Positions 22,120 through 34,800 of a DNA stretch of 64,000 nt are shown one piece after another. Below the pieces are notes generated by a model, which saw nothing but the letters and a program-made list of their open reading frames with translations, was not told the origin of the DNA and searched no databases. Within the stretch, counting starts at the first letter, position 1. Each line of letters begins with the position of its first letter. A program made the translations under genes and the position numbers. Origin of the DNA: Lateolabrax maculatus (taxonomy: Eukaryota > Chordata > Actinopteri > Acropomatiformes > Lateolabracidae); NCBI GenBank assembly GCA_031216445.1, contig CM062208.1:7960001-8024000 (forward strand), given 5' to 3'.

Positions 22120-24463
22120 ATGGCTGTTGGCGAAGATCGTCTGTTTCTGAGAGATGACTCACCCGGTACTCGAAAAAAAAAATATATATGTATATATATA
22201 TAAACTTGACTTTTTGAACATTTACATTTAGACACGTTTTTGTTATTATGTAAGGGTTTGGTTATCTGTTTCTGAATGTGGTCATGTTCTCTTCTACGAT
22301 GTTAAATACAGTTAAATAAAATTAATAAATATCCACTTATGCTCCATGAGAGTCGACAAAACTTTTAACTTTATCAATTATTTTAAATTATATTTTTAGT
22401 CCCTTTCGAAATGTCCTAAGCCAAACAAAAAGGCAAATAAACGACATTGCTTAGTATCTCAATTGCTATTATTTTGATGAGTATGTTAATATAGCATTCT
22501 TGTAGCCTATTGTTGATTATGTAATTATGAACAGGTGAACAAAAGCACAACTAAGCCTGAGTCTTATGTAATATATAGTTGTATGAGATGTCCTAAATTA
22601 GTTACCAGAGAAATGTCTGTTAATACATATATGAATGTCCCACTCCCTGTTTGTGCATCGTTTTACACATCTTAAATGTATATAGGCTGCAAAATCGGTC
22701 ACAAGTAGAATACCTATATTTTGACCTCCTGATTTATTACAAAATAATTTAAAATATTAGCTAAATTATAATTCAAAAGCAAATATTTAAACAGCATTAC
22801 TTTAGTTAGTCATATAACTCTCCTCCTGCCATACACAAACCATGTTATAAATGCAACGGATATTGATTTTAACAACATAAACACCAAAAACTATAGATTT
22901 TGAATCCCCTGGATGTTTATACTACAGACTGGTGTGTAATGTAGCCCTTAGTAGGGTTTATTTTGAATTTCAGTGAGACCTTACTGAATTTGTTTTGCAG
23001 TTTGGGACCAGAAAATAAATTTCAGAGTAACACATCTTTATATTTCTCTAGTCTCCACTGAGATACACAAGAAGTTCAGCCATTTAATTTGGGTATTTAC
23101 AGAAATGATATACATGAATCACTGAAGTCTTTCGCTACATTTGGCACCGTCATGTCTTCAACACAAAGCAATCAAAGGCCAACAGTTACAGCAGGTAATT
23201 TAATGGAAAGGTCACCACTCATTAAAAAAATGACACAATGTATACAGAGAACCTGGTTTATTACCATTCAACTCCATCCACCACAGATATTACAGAGCAG
23301 ATTCACAAGTATTAAGCTTTTTATATAACAGCAGCTGCTTTTTTTCCACACTCTGTTCCCCTGACCCCCAATCCCCCTGCCTCCTACTAGGGAAAAGCAT
23401 TACAGGTGCACAATTTTATTTGGTGTGAAGACTGGCCCCTCAAATCATTCAGCTGTAATCAGTCTCACTGAGGTCTTTTGTTTGTTTTGTATTACTGTAG
23501 GATTTGGTACTTGTTTTGACAGAGCTGCTACAGTAATAGGTTTTCCATCCACCACCATCATCATTCACTGCAGGCGCCAGGCTCCTCCTTTTCATTTTCC
23601 AGACAACAGAAGAGATCTGACATTTAGAAGAGGGGAAAATACGACCGTCTACTGTATAAAAATGTACAGTGGCTTTATTGACATACATTCCATAGGTTAA
23701 CAGCTGCAAAATAGGAGGCACACCCAGTATTGCACTTCATTAAAAGTTCTGGCTCAAAACATAACCCAGAATATCAAACAAAACTGAAGTGAAGAGTAGC
23801 AACTTCGGAATACAGCTATTTTGAATAGTATCATTATATACAAGATTAGATAAATCGTACACTATTTTCCTCCCAAACATAAGATTCTTAACAGTCTTTT
23901 CCACCAACTCATCTTTTTTTGTCCGTCAACCCATGATGCACTTGACAGTGGAGAATACTGTACAAGATTACGAAAAAAAGTTTACATACAACAATATTTT
24001 AAATTTATAGTTAGGAAGCTGGAAATACGGCCTGTTCCTTTTTTTTTTTAAACCCACGCTGATCCACAGTTGCCTTTAAGCAAATTTATTTCATATTCAA
24101 TGTATTGTTACACTTCAGTGATCAGGAGGTGTGCAACGTCTATAGAAGCCGAGGGAATACAACGGCCGCATGCAAACACGTCACAAGTTATTTTCTTTTT
24201 TTTTCTTCTTTTTTAAATTTCTATTGTTCTTTTTTTCCATTCAGGTTACTCTGAATCCAAAGGAGCCACAGCTCGTGTTTGGAGCAGAGCCTGGATACGG
24301 ATGTTGGTAAAAGAGCAGACCTGAGGACTCTTGGCGTAGAGCAGAAACCTGGTCCAGTTTCCAGGAGACTTGACAATGCAAGAGCCAAACTTCACGGCTG
24401 AGCTTAAGCAACAGCCAGAAATCACAGTAGACAAACTGGTTTTCAGTAAAAGTCCTGTGTTGT
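22120..24463. other. fbxl3-mycbp2 interval with the mycbp2 3' UTR
   Basis: No coding exon recognised. The mycbp2 3' UTR starts at 24463 and runs leftward. Minus-strand AATAAA hexamers (TTTATT on plus) at 23674-23679 and 23257-23262 would give 3' UTRs of about 0.8 and 1.2 kb. The left half, 22120-23000, is plain AT-rich intergenic sequence. Confidence 0.5.
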
Positions 24464-26204
24464 TTAGAAGGTGTGGGCATTTCTGCACACCCCACAGCCC
24501 AGGGCGAACTCCTCCCCTGTTGGTGGGTGGACCACATGCAAAGGGCACTCAGTACCCTCCAGCTGCTTGCCTTTGGGCCCTGTGATGGAAAGGACAAGGA
24601 TAACATCTCAAAACATATTTTCTTATAGTTATTTCTGTCTGGTATTTACAGTATGTCAGGCGCACTGTTTATGATTTAACATTTTCCAGAAAACTGTAGT
24701 CAATAGAATCGTTAAAGCACCTGCAGGACAATGGGGCAGTTCCTCCTTGGGGACACTGGTCATCCTCTGGAAGTCATCATGACAAGCGTTGCAGAAGTGT
24801 GTGGTGCCAAAGCAGAAGAAAACAGCCACCGAGCAGCAGTACCGGCATTTATACTCCAGGAAGTCTGTGCCATGCTTGGAGCACATCTGGTGAAAAGCAA
24901 ACAAGAATCATCAGGGGTGGGATTATATTTTTGTGTTAAGAGTACACAGAAGAACCATTTTAAAAACACTTTTTTGGAAATAGGCTTATGTGCTTTCTTG
25001 CTGAAATTGAGGCGAGAAGATTGATACCAATCTCAGACTTAAGAGTGATACCAAGCTTCTCATCTAACTGTTGGCAAGATAGAGAATAAGGGTATTTCCC
25101 AAAATGTCAAACTATTCCTTTAAATTGGCCATCAGTTACAGACCTGAGCCCTGGAGACATCTGAGCATGCTCCACAGATCAGCTCACTGGGGTCGTAGTC
25201 ATCTCCCTGTCCTGCCTCCGCATCGCAGCGAGCCTCTCCCCCGAAATAGGCCTGGAAATAAGGGTAACCATTAATTCTCAACCCCAACATTTTAACAAAC
25301 ATTTCAATTAAAAACGACTTGATTTGGTACCTTCTTGCACTTGTAGCAGACATAGTATGCATATCTGTTCATGGCAAAGCCTGCAGGGTCGTTGTGGAAA
25401 CGTGCTCCTGGTGTAGTTATTGCCTCACTCTTATGTAGACCCTCATACTCCAGCCTCATCAGAGCCTTTCTCCTCACATCCTCATATAGCTCCTTAATGG
25501 GGTCGAGCAGGTCCTTGATCACCGAGTGATTGATTTTATTCTGGAGGCAAACAATGAAACAAACAAACCAGCCCATGTTCATAAAGAAGGTTCTGTCGAG
25601 TTTTTCATATGTGTCACCAGCATTACACAAAGTTGAGAGTGAACAAAGCAGTTATAGTCTGCAAGAGAAAGCCACACGGTAGACTGAGCTTGTTCAACAA
25701 AGCATTTAAAGCAAACTGAACTCAATCTACTTCAAGGCGTGGTGGAAACCGTTTTCAACCTTTTGTTGCTGGGTCAATCTCTTCAGTCAGAGAGGCTCAG
25801 GTAACATCTCACCTTGCAAATAGGACACAACATGAATCCGAATGTGATTCGGGGCCCGAGCCAGCGATTTTCAAGAACACGACGAGTACACTGAAGGTGG
25901 AACACATGAGTGCAGTCCAGCTGAGAACAGGAAAAAAAAAAAAGAGTTTAATATTACATGAGAAAAAGTTTTATCCAGAAGTGAATGGAACACATACACT
26001 CATATTTAGAGCTACCTGTACGGCAGGAGCAGCAGAGAGGGCTTCTGTGAAGCAGATCATACACATGTCATCTGCATCCTGTTTCAGACAGCCAGTGTTC
26101 TTGTCACAGCCGTGCAGACATGGAAGGCAGCTATCCTCATTCTTGACTCCTCCACAGGGGTGTCCACAAGGATGAGTTTTACTGCAGGCCAGCTTAGCGT
26201 ACTC
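24464..26204 (-). other. mycbp2: mycbp2 RING and tandem-cysteine (RING-Cys-relay) exons
   Basis: Exons 26204-26016, 25920-25813, 25540-25331, 25251-25144, 24886-24721, 24579-24464. The first two hold the RING: DDMCMICFTEALSAAP, then LDCTHVFHLQC and FMLCPICK. The tandem-cysteine part follows: GEARCDAEAGQGDDYD, CGACSDVSRAQ, EYKCRYCCSVAVFFCFGTTH, FCNACHDDFQRM and the end CGVCRNAHTF. Counting back from the C-terminus with human numbering (length 4,640), the Cys in GEARC (codon 25227-25225) corresponds to Cys4520 and that in VFFCFG (codon 24814-24812) to Cys4572, the two relay cysteines of human MYCBP2. Both are present, so threonine-directed ligase activity is probably kept. Confidence 0.93.
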
Positions 26205-28837
26205 CTGAGGGAGACAACATGAGAAAAACTGGTGAGGCTCCGGAACTACAGTAGCTTACTACTACCGTAACGCTTAATTTCTTAATATGTGTCTTGTGTA
26301 GGTATTCGTTCCTCTCTGAAGTGGGTGGAAAAACACCTCATCCATTATTTGTAAGGCTCACCACAGACTGTTCTATGAGGCTTCAGCTCTATCAGGCTGT
26401 GCTTGAATCCCTACTCACATATTCTACAACAATGTTTTCACCAGCAAAATCTCTAATTTCTCTCTACAGAAAAAAGACTCTAGGTTACAGTGTTTTAGCA
26501 GAACTAGTTCAGGTAATTTTTCCATTGTAATCTTTAAAATTAATTAATATAATTATATTAAAATATAATTGCAGATTCTTGTTTTGTATACATGTACATG
26601 TAAGTATTTTGTAAAAAAAATATCTATTTTGAGAGCTTCAACTTCTATATAAAAACAAAAGGAGCCAGGTGGTCACAGTTTTAATGAACTACACAGACTA
26701 CAAGTCTTCCAGATAAGAAGGGATTAAGTCTTCTTGTTAATAGTTGCAGTACCTGACAGTCTGGGTCTGAGCAGACACTGCCCACTGCGGACAGCTCGGT
26801 TCCGTTCCTTGTACCACAGAACCTGCAGGCATCTGAGCTGCTGGAGGCTGGTTTACCTGCAAAATAATAGACATGTCAGGGTAGAAATACATGCACTAGA
26901 GGAAACCATGAAGACATTCTGAAGTGAAACTGACATCACTATTAATGTAATTACACAATTTGCATTAATATATATATATATATAGTCATACCAAATAAAA
27001 GCACAGTGGTACGCTCTTTTGCTGTGTTACCTGTGTGCTCTCTGAACTCCACCATTGCCTTCATGGTCTTTGAGTCGGCCAGAGCCATAAGCCAGAAGAG
27101 CTTGGTCCTCCCACAGCCTTCATGGAGATCCACTTTTATGGCCTCCTCTTCCTCCTTGAACACCTGAAAGAAGCCATGAAGATAAGATGAAACACCAGCT
27201 CATTGTAAATCTTTCTTTTATAAATGTTTTCATACAATCCAACTAATCAGCAGTTACGATCCATCATGCTACCAAAACTGGAAGGTTTGCCGACCCAACA
27301 CTAACCTGTCTCTGGTGAGAGCGCGTGCGCCGGTGCAGGTGGAGGAAGCGGTCGCAGTCAGTGCAGAGGTTGCCACACATGTTACACAGGATGATAGCTG
27401 CTGTCTCGCCGTCATCATGGTTGTCACACATGGGCTGTGGATAGAAGAGGAGGAAATCCATTTGTTGTCTTCTGATTACCTGTCAATTTTTTTCATAGTG
27501 TGCAGCCTTTCATATCGTTCTCACCATCTGCTTCTGCTGCCCATCTTTGCCCATCCAGCGACCGGAGGACAGCCTGTCGACATGGTCCTGGTCCAGCACA
27601 CACAGTGAAGCTAACGCCAGCCACAGCTATGAGACAGAACGGGATATAATATATGATTAATTAATACCTGGGTATTTGTGAAAACAGTTGACATGCTTTT
27701 TGTATGATGATATTTGAGTCCATACCCTTGTGGTGGCGATACAGCGTACAGGAGACCGATGCTCCTCCTCCATTTTGGTCAGGGCTATGATGGTCTCAGC
27801 TATTGCATTCTTGGTGACTCTGGACCAGGCGTCTGAAAGGTGGCCCTGAAAACAGCAAATTACCGTCTTAGAGGTACTTCTCACAGTGCAATATAACACA
27901 TGAAAACATAAAATGTATGACAAAGATGACGAATGTGGTGCAATATCAGATCAGGCTTGCAGAGAGTTAAAAGGAAGGATTTAAACAACAGGAACTTACA
28001 GCTGCCATGTCTTTAACCAGCTTAATGATGATCTCTGCTATCTGAGGAGGAGTGGAGCCTTTCATCCACCAGTGGCTCTCCCCTCTGCGGATGTAGCTGA
28101 GCATGACAGAAAAGGGCAATAAGCATAAAAATCAAAGGGAAACTCCCATTTTATAACAAGCTGTATCCATGTAAATTTGTTTTACATCTCACATAACAAC
28201 ATCTCTTTGATGATCGAATTTTTGATTAGGCCAAGCAGAAACTAACTCACCTAGAGTTGAAGATCATGGGTAGCGTGACAGTGGTGACCCCTTTGCCTGC
28301 AGCCGTGCCGGCTGTGCCAGAGATGGTGGTGCCTTTGGCTTTCAGCTGCACAGTGAGGGCTTTTGCGATGCAGCCCAGGAACATGTCAAGGATGCAGAGC
28401 TTGTTCCAGTCACCCTTTTCTGTGGAGTGGATGATGTCACTGATGTCTGCTGGTGGTAGAGCCTTCACCCCAATGATGCTGGCAAGTCGCACTGGTGTAA
28501 CCTCTGGAAGGACGCGTCTAAGCAATGATGTGACCTGAGATGAGGAAAGATCAGACGGCAAACAAGAACATCATTTGTAAAGTGTCACAAGGTATTTACC
28601 GAAACATGTACACACAGAAAAAATATTATAAAACACATTATTTATTATCTAGGTATGCTTTATACCTGCACACTTATTCCAAACCACACATTTATTTAAA
28701 TGGAGAAACATCTTGGTCCCAATCTATGTCAAGTTAAAAATGTTTAAAAACAATCACCGCACTCATACAGACATATTGTACACAAATAGGCTGATACACT
28801 TATAATTGCAGATGTTACCATTGTTGTGTGTGCAGAG

Positions 28838-28893
<56 letters not shown>

Positions 28894-31800
28894 CCTCGCC
28901 CACCTGTCTCTGTACTCTTGGAGAAGCTGTGTGCAGTAGAGAAAACAGGTCTTGCATGAGTGTTAGCTGCTGAGCCAGGTACTGGCGGCCGACATTGGAA
29001 CCACTCAGAGCCAGGACCATGGACAAGAGCTCAAAGCAGTAAGCATCTGAGGAGGCGTCATCGTCACTGGGCTGGGAGTTAGCGTTCTCTTTGCTGGAGA
29101 TGGCGTGCTCCCACTCCTCCCTCACACGTGTGGCCTCCATACGGATGGCCTGGACGATGTGCGCACACACCTGGAAATGAATACACACATTTGGTTAGAG
29201 GCTGAGATTCTAATTAGTAAATGAATCCTGTTGAATGGTTCGAGGATCTGACTGTTTACCTGTTTCTGGAGGTTGGTTAGTTTGCTCCTGCTGAAAATTA
29301 TCCCCACCATGTGCTCTTTAAGGTCTGCGTCAGATGGAACCTATTCGTAAAAATGTAAAAAGTAGAAAAACATTAGGTTGAAGCTCATAAATATTTGAGT
29401 CACTTAAACAGTACATTTGTTACAATGTCATAGTGCAGACCTTGTCTTCTCCCTCGGGCGATGAAAGCAGGTTTTTCTCCTCCTGCTCTGGAGTCGGCTC
29501 TGCATCTCCACAGATAAGTTTTCCAAACACCTAAATGTACATAAAAAATAAAGTTTCTGAGAGACTCCAGCCATTTGTACCAAATATGTAATATTTGCAA
29601 AACATAAAGGTTTCAGACAGACAGTACAGTATGGTAATAGAGAAATAACTTGTCAGGTGATTATAAGGGGTATGGATGAAGCAGTTAGACTGACCTGTGA
29701 GGTGATGAGTCGAAACACTCGGAGAGTCTCGGCCTCGCAGTTCTTTTGCTGGGCCATGCTGGCTGAGATCTGTCCCAGAATCTTGATGCTCTCACCCTCT
29801 TTCCAACCGAGGACCTTCACCTGGCGCACCCTCAGGGTGTTCTCTGGACCTTTCAGTTCCACCTTGATCACATGGTGGTCCCCACCGGGAAGCTCACTTG
29901 TCACCCAGCCCATGTGACGTGAGTCAAGGTCAACCTTAGATGAAAAGGCATGGGAATGTTCAGTGTTCTGCCACATGTGCATGTAAATCTGTGGTGTATT
30001 GTAATGATACATCAACCAAGGTGCACCTTATAAGAACAACCCACAAATGTAATACTTTGTTTCTGCACTTCAAAAAGAGTCATTAGGATTTAGAGAATAG
30101 ACAAAGCAATAAATACACACTGATTTATACAGCACAGAAAAGAGACACCACAGAGAGGCCACAGACCACCTGTGATGTGTTTTGAAAATTCCTTTGATAT
30201 AAGTGGATTAGATTTCACTGTACTTAAAACACTCAATGATGATTAGACTTTGAACTTTTAAAGAATTCATTAAAGAACACATTATACTGGTTATACTGTA
30301 GTTCCACATTAATGACAAACAAACTGACCATACCTGTTTGATTCTGCAGAGGTCGTCTATTGCTTTTCCACATAGGAAAGTCACTGATGTGACTTTGTTC
30401 TGTGGATATGACATGATATGAAAAATTTAATTCACTGAAATAAATCAGACAGCCATTATAAATGATACATTCCCATCATCAATTCCACTGTGGCCTGCAT
30501 TATGCATTTATACTTTTTTTCCACCAAACACTTAAATGCCTGGTTTGCTGTTGCCCCCTTACCCCGATGTCTCTGGAGTTGTCCACATGAACAGACACAT
30601 TGGAGGCGTTTATGCCTTTCACACAGCTGATGGTGATGCTCTTGGTTTTGTTCTTGTCCTCATCTCCAGATTCCCAGAAGGTCTCTGTGGAGCCGTCTGT
30701 TAGGCTGCCAATCATGGCAGGCCGACTGGACGTCTTGATGTCTACTACACTGGTCAGATCCTTCAGACAGGTCACCAGGCAGAGATCCTGTTATTACACA
30801 AAGATATGTCAGCATCAGGTTAGTGTATATAATAAACACAGATGTAAAACAAACAAGAAGACCCTTACTGTTGGTTCAATCTGAGTTGACCAACAGAAGA
30901 CAGATCTGATGTATATGTAAGTAATTAATTAAGTGGTTGCTTTCTTGCCTGGCTCATTGCTTCGTAGCCTGACTGCACACTGATGTTGAAGCTCTCCTCG
31001 CTATCTCCATCATCAGACTTGGACAAGATATTGTTGATGTGATGGAAAACGTTGCTCTGGTGGAGGAACTGGTGGTCGGACTGCTTGAACTTGAGACTCC
31101 AGCACCTAGAAGAATAAGTCACCAAGATACTTAGATCTCATAATGTGCGCGTGGAGATCAGAACTGCCAAAAGTGCAGAGGTAACTCAAAATACGACACA
31201 AATTATTGCTTGCAAATATATTGTTCACATTGTAACATCACAACGCACAATACTCGCTTGTGACCGGGTTATCACCACTCTTATCTTTCTGCCAGTTTAC
31301 ATTTCACTTTAATTCAGTAAACATGTCAAACCTATGACCTAAAATTTTGAAAGAAGTTTAAACTAAAATTGTTGCTTTGAGGGTTCGTATAATTGTACCT
31401 AAGAGCCATCTGTTGAAGTGAGCTGCCGCTCGGAAGTGACATCATGAGGTCAGAAATGGTCTGAAGGAGGCGGTGGAAGGTGTGGGGGAGAGGATGAGCC
31501 GCCTCTCCAGCAATAACAATGTCTGACAGAGGGTGTTCACAAACGCCAAGGTCTCTTTCCTGTAGGGAGCACATTGGAGATGTTCATAATTAGAAGATGC
31601 AACAGTAAAGCAAATGTATGGTTGCATGCTTTTTGACATTTAACCACTCATTACCTGTTCCACGTTTTCTTTGTTCCCCTTGTTCTCATCGTCTTCCTCG
31701 TCCTCTGGTTCAAAGGGTGATGGGGTGAGGGATGCTACAAAATGCCAAAGGATGTCGTGCAAGGAGGTAGTCTGGATCACATTGCACAGCAGCCAGTTGA

Positions 31801-34800
31801 ATGCCTGACAGGGACATTAAAAAAAAAAAATCATACCAATTAGTCATCTTAAGATGCACACACAATACTGGAGTCCAACTTAAGTCTATTAGCTAAGTAA
31901 GTATACACTGATTAAATAACAATATCCAGCCAACTAAGTGTCTATAACCCTGAGTCCCTGCTGTATTAATAACAATAGTTAAAGCAAGACTGAACTCTGA
32001 GATTCAGAGAGATTAAACAGCCTAAAGAGCTGTACCTCCATGGCAAACACCCTGCAAGCAGACTTCCTCAGTGCATGCCTCATGGCCACCTCCAGGCCCT
32101 CCAGGTCATGGTGCTGGATAACAAAAGCCAGTACAGGCCACTGGAAGTTCCTCTCCCCCTTACTGAGGGAGCCGTGGGCCGAGATCAGCCTGGATAGCTC
32201 GGGAGACGGGTGCCGTAATAGGGAAGATCCTACCTCTGTATGGGAGACAGGGCAAGTTGATGTTAAGAGCTAATGCTGTAACTTACTTATCTTTAAGTAT
32301 CACTGATCACGTCTCAAATGATTATGTGTGATTACCTGCATCCCCGCTATGGACCCTGCGTCTGGGCACGGCTTTGACCCGGGCTGGAGAAGGTGAGTGT
32401 TGCTTGTCATACTCAGATGCTACGACTGAGTAAGACCTCTGAAACACTGTACGCTTAGCTGTATCGCTGTCTGTGATTGGACTGGTCTCAAGACTAAAAG
32501 AAAGCATGTAAATGCAAAAACAGACACAAAGCTCATAAAGACATCAACTCTTCAGAGTTCAAATGTATCACTAGAAAAGTTTATATTATTATTTTGTTTG
32601 TACATTGCATATTTGCATGACAAAAGGACATAATCTGCTGGTCTATAATTTATTGAATAACTTCAATATATCAAAAAGTGACGGCAACCTGCTATAAACA
32701 GTAGAAGGGAGTGTATAAGAAAATCTGGAATAATATGTAACAGCCGCAGTTTACTCATTTTGTAAGCATGCTAATAAGGAAATTTGGGAGTAATTAAAAA
32801 CATAGTACTGAGATGTGGTACCTGGGGGGCATTGATTTCATGTTGCTCTCTGGTTCCTCAAACACATTGGGGCAGGCGTCAGGGGTGACTGAAATGTAGG
32901 GCGCAGGAACAGATGTTGAGCGCAAATACCTCATCTCATCTTGGAAGAGGTTATCATCTTGGTAGGCCCCAAAGTTCTCAGTGTGTTGCCTGAGGGATGA
33001 GAGGAGAGTGAGAGGGACTCTAATAATTATGTTACTGTAGGGTTTTCTTATCTTTAAAATATGACCCGTTATTAACTGTGCTGTTAGCTACCTAGCTAGT
33101 GTCTGAAGGTAGAGACAGCCCATTTTATTGGGGATATCGTCCGACACGCCCTCCTTGAGGCTGGGAAGTAGCTGGGAGTGCAGGGGCCGGGGAGGGTGGT
33201 GGCACAGCATGCTGGGCTCGGCAGCACTGCTGAGAGAGAGCAGGAACAAAGCGTTTGCCCGAATCACCTGGTGGGCCTCCATAGTGGGCAGAGCCCTTGG
33301 AGTCTTCACCTGTAGAGGTTTCTTCCTGGATTGTTTCACCTGGCAAAGAACATGCAAAAAGTCAGTATGATGTAAAAAGCTGACAACGCTTCAGGTACGC
33401 CCATTCAAGCACTTAAACCTTGCAGCAGTGGGCTACCTTTTCCCTGGCGGCAGTCTGTTTCTCTCTCAGGTATTTTTCCCGACAGCGATCACACACCAGG
33501 TACCAGGTACTGCCTCCTATGCCTCCATCTCCACAGTTCCCAGCCCAACCACCACAGAAGTGGCCAATGCTGTTGTAACCCTGGCCTCCAGCATAGCGGC
33601 CACAACCTGACACAGAAACACCAAGGCAGGACGGTAAAGGCAAGAACTTTTTGGAAAGATATACAGTAAGCCACTTTAATCAAAACAGTTTTATTTACCT
33701 GACCTACAAAAAGATTATTTAAATGACTAACGCCCTTATTCAAAATTGCAAAACTTTAACTAGAACTTCCTGTATTCTTACCTGGGTGAGCCTGCCTCAT
33801 ATGGTAGGTGACAGGATATGGGTGAGATTCCCCGCACAGCTCACATATGGTGTCTTTCTCTGGTCCACCCATGGCGAGCTGTGCCATCTCTCCAAACAGA
33901 TTGCCTCTTGGACGCACCTCTGCCTTCTCCCTTTTCTTCTTCTCCTTCTTAGCTTTTTTACTGTCTTTCTCATGTTCCTTCTTTTTTAGGATGGCACTTG
34001 ACCCCGGGCTGGGGAAGATCATGTTCTGAGTGGCTGCCTTGATGGTGGCCATAGAGATGTCCTCCCAGAATGCCACCAGATGTTGTAACGTTAACGGTAA
34101 GATTGACTTTGCCCTCATAGAGGGATTAGAAGTCATCTCATAGGAAATGGGGTCTCCTTTCCCGTCCTCACACTTCTCTGGCAGTGGAGGTTCTTTCAGC
34201 ATGGACAGCACCTTATTTTTGTTGATGCTTCCCATTTTGGAGATGTCTGGACCATGTGGAGCAATATTAAACATGTTAAGTGCGGAGGAAATCTCTAAGG
34301 AGTGGCGGTTCTTTAACTTGCTCTCTTTCTCCTCAGCACCCTGTCCTCCCAGGGAGTTGCGGATTGGGGCATGCTCTTTGGTTAAGTCTGGGTTGAACTT
34401 GAGGAAGGAGGAGCACGCCATGGCATCGTGGACAATACCTTCATGCCACAGGAATGCTGCAAAGACTGCTCGTGCACATTCAGCCACAGAGGGTGACATG
34501 GCCTGTTTGGCAGGCTCTGTGTTCCTTGATGTACTCTCCCCTTTAAACAGAGGCCCAGATTTGTCCTTCTTAGGGCGCGTGTGTCGACTGGAGGTTTTGC
34601 GACTGACTTTGGGTGAAGAGCGGCTCTCTATTTCCTCTTTGACAGGGGCTTTGCCAATGCTAAAGTGCACTTTGCATGATCCCTCTTCAGCATTACGGAC
34701 CTCCACATTCTCATCATTGGCATCCTCGTTGGTGAGGAGAGCACTAGAGGTGCACACCTCCACCACTTCACTGTGGAGGTTCTCTTGGGTCACATGTGGA

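Noticed and set aside
31442..31639. Alternative minus-strand frame over the mycbp2 exon 31559-31399 (NTLCQTLLLLERRL)
   Set aside because: The frame ERDLGVCEHPLSDIVIAGEA joins both neighbouring exons in phase and matches the family; the alternative does not.
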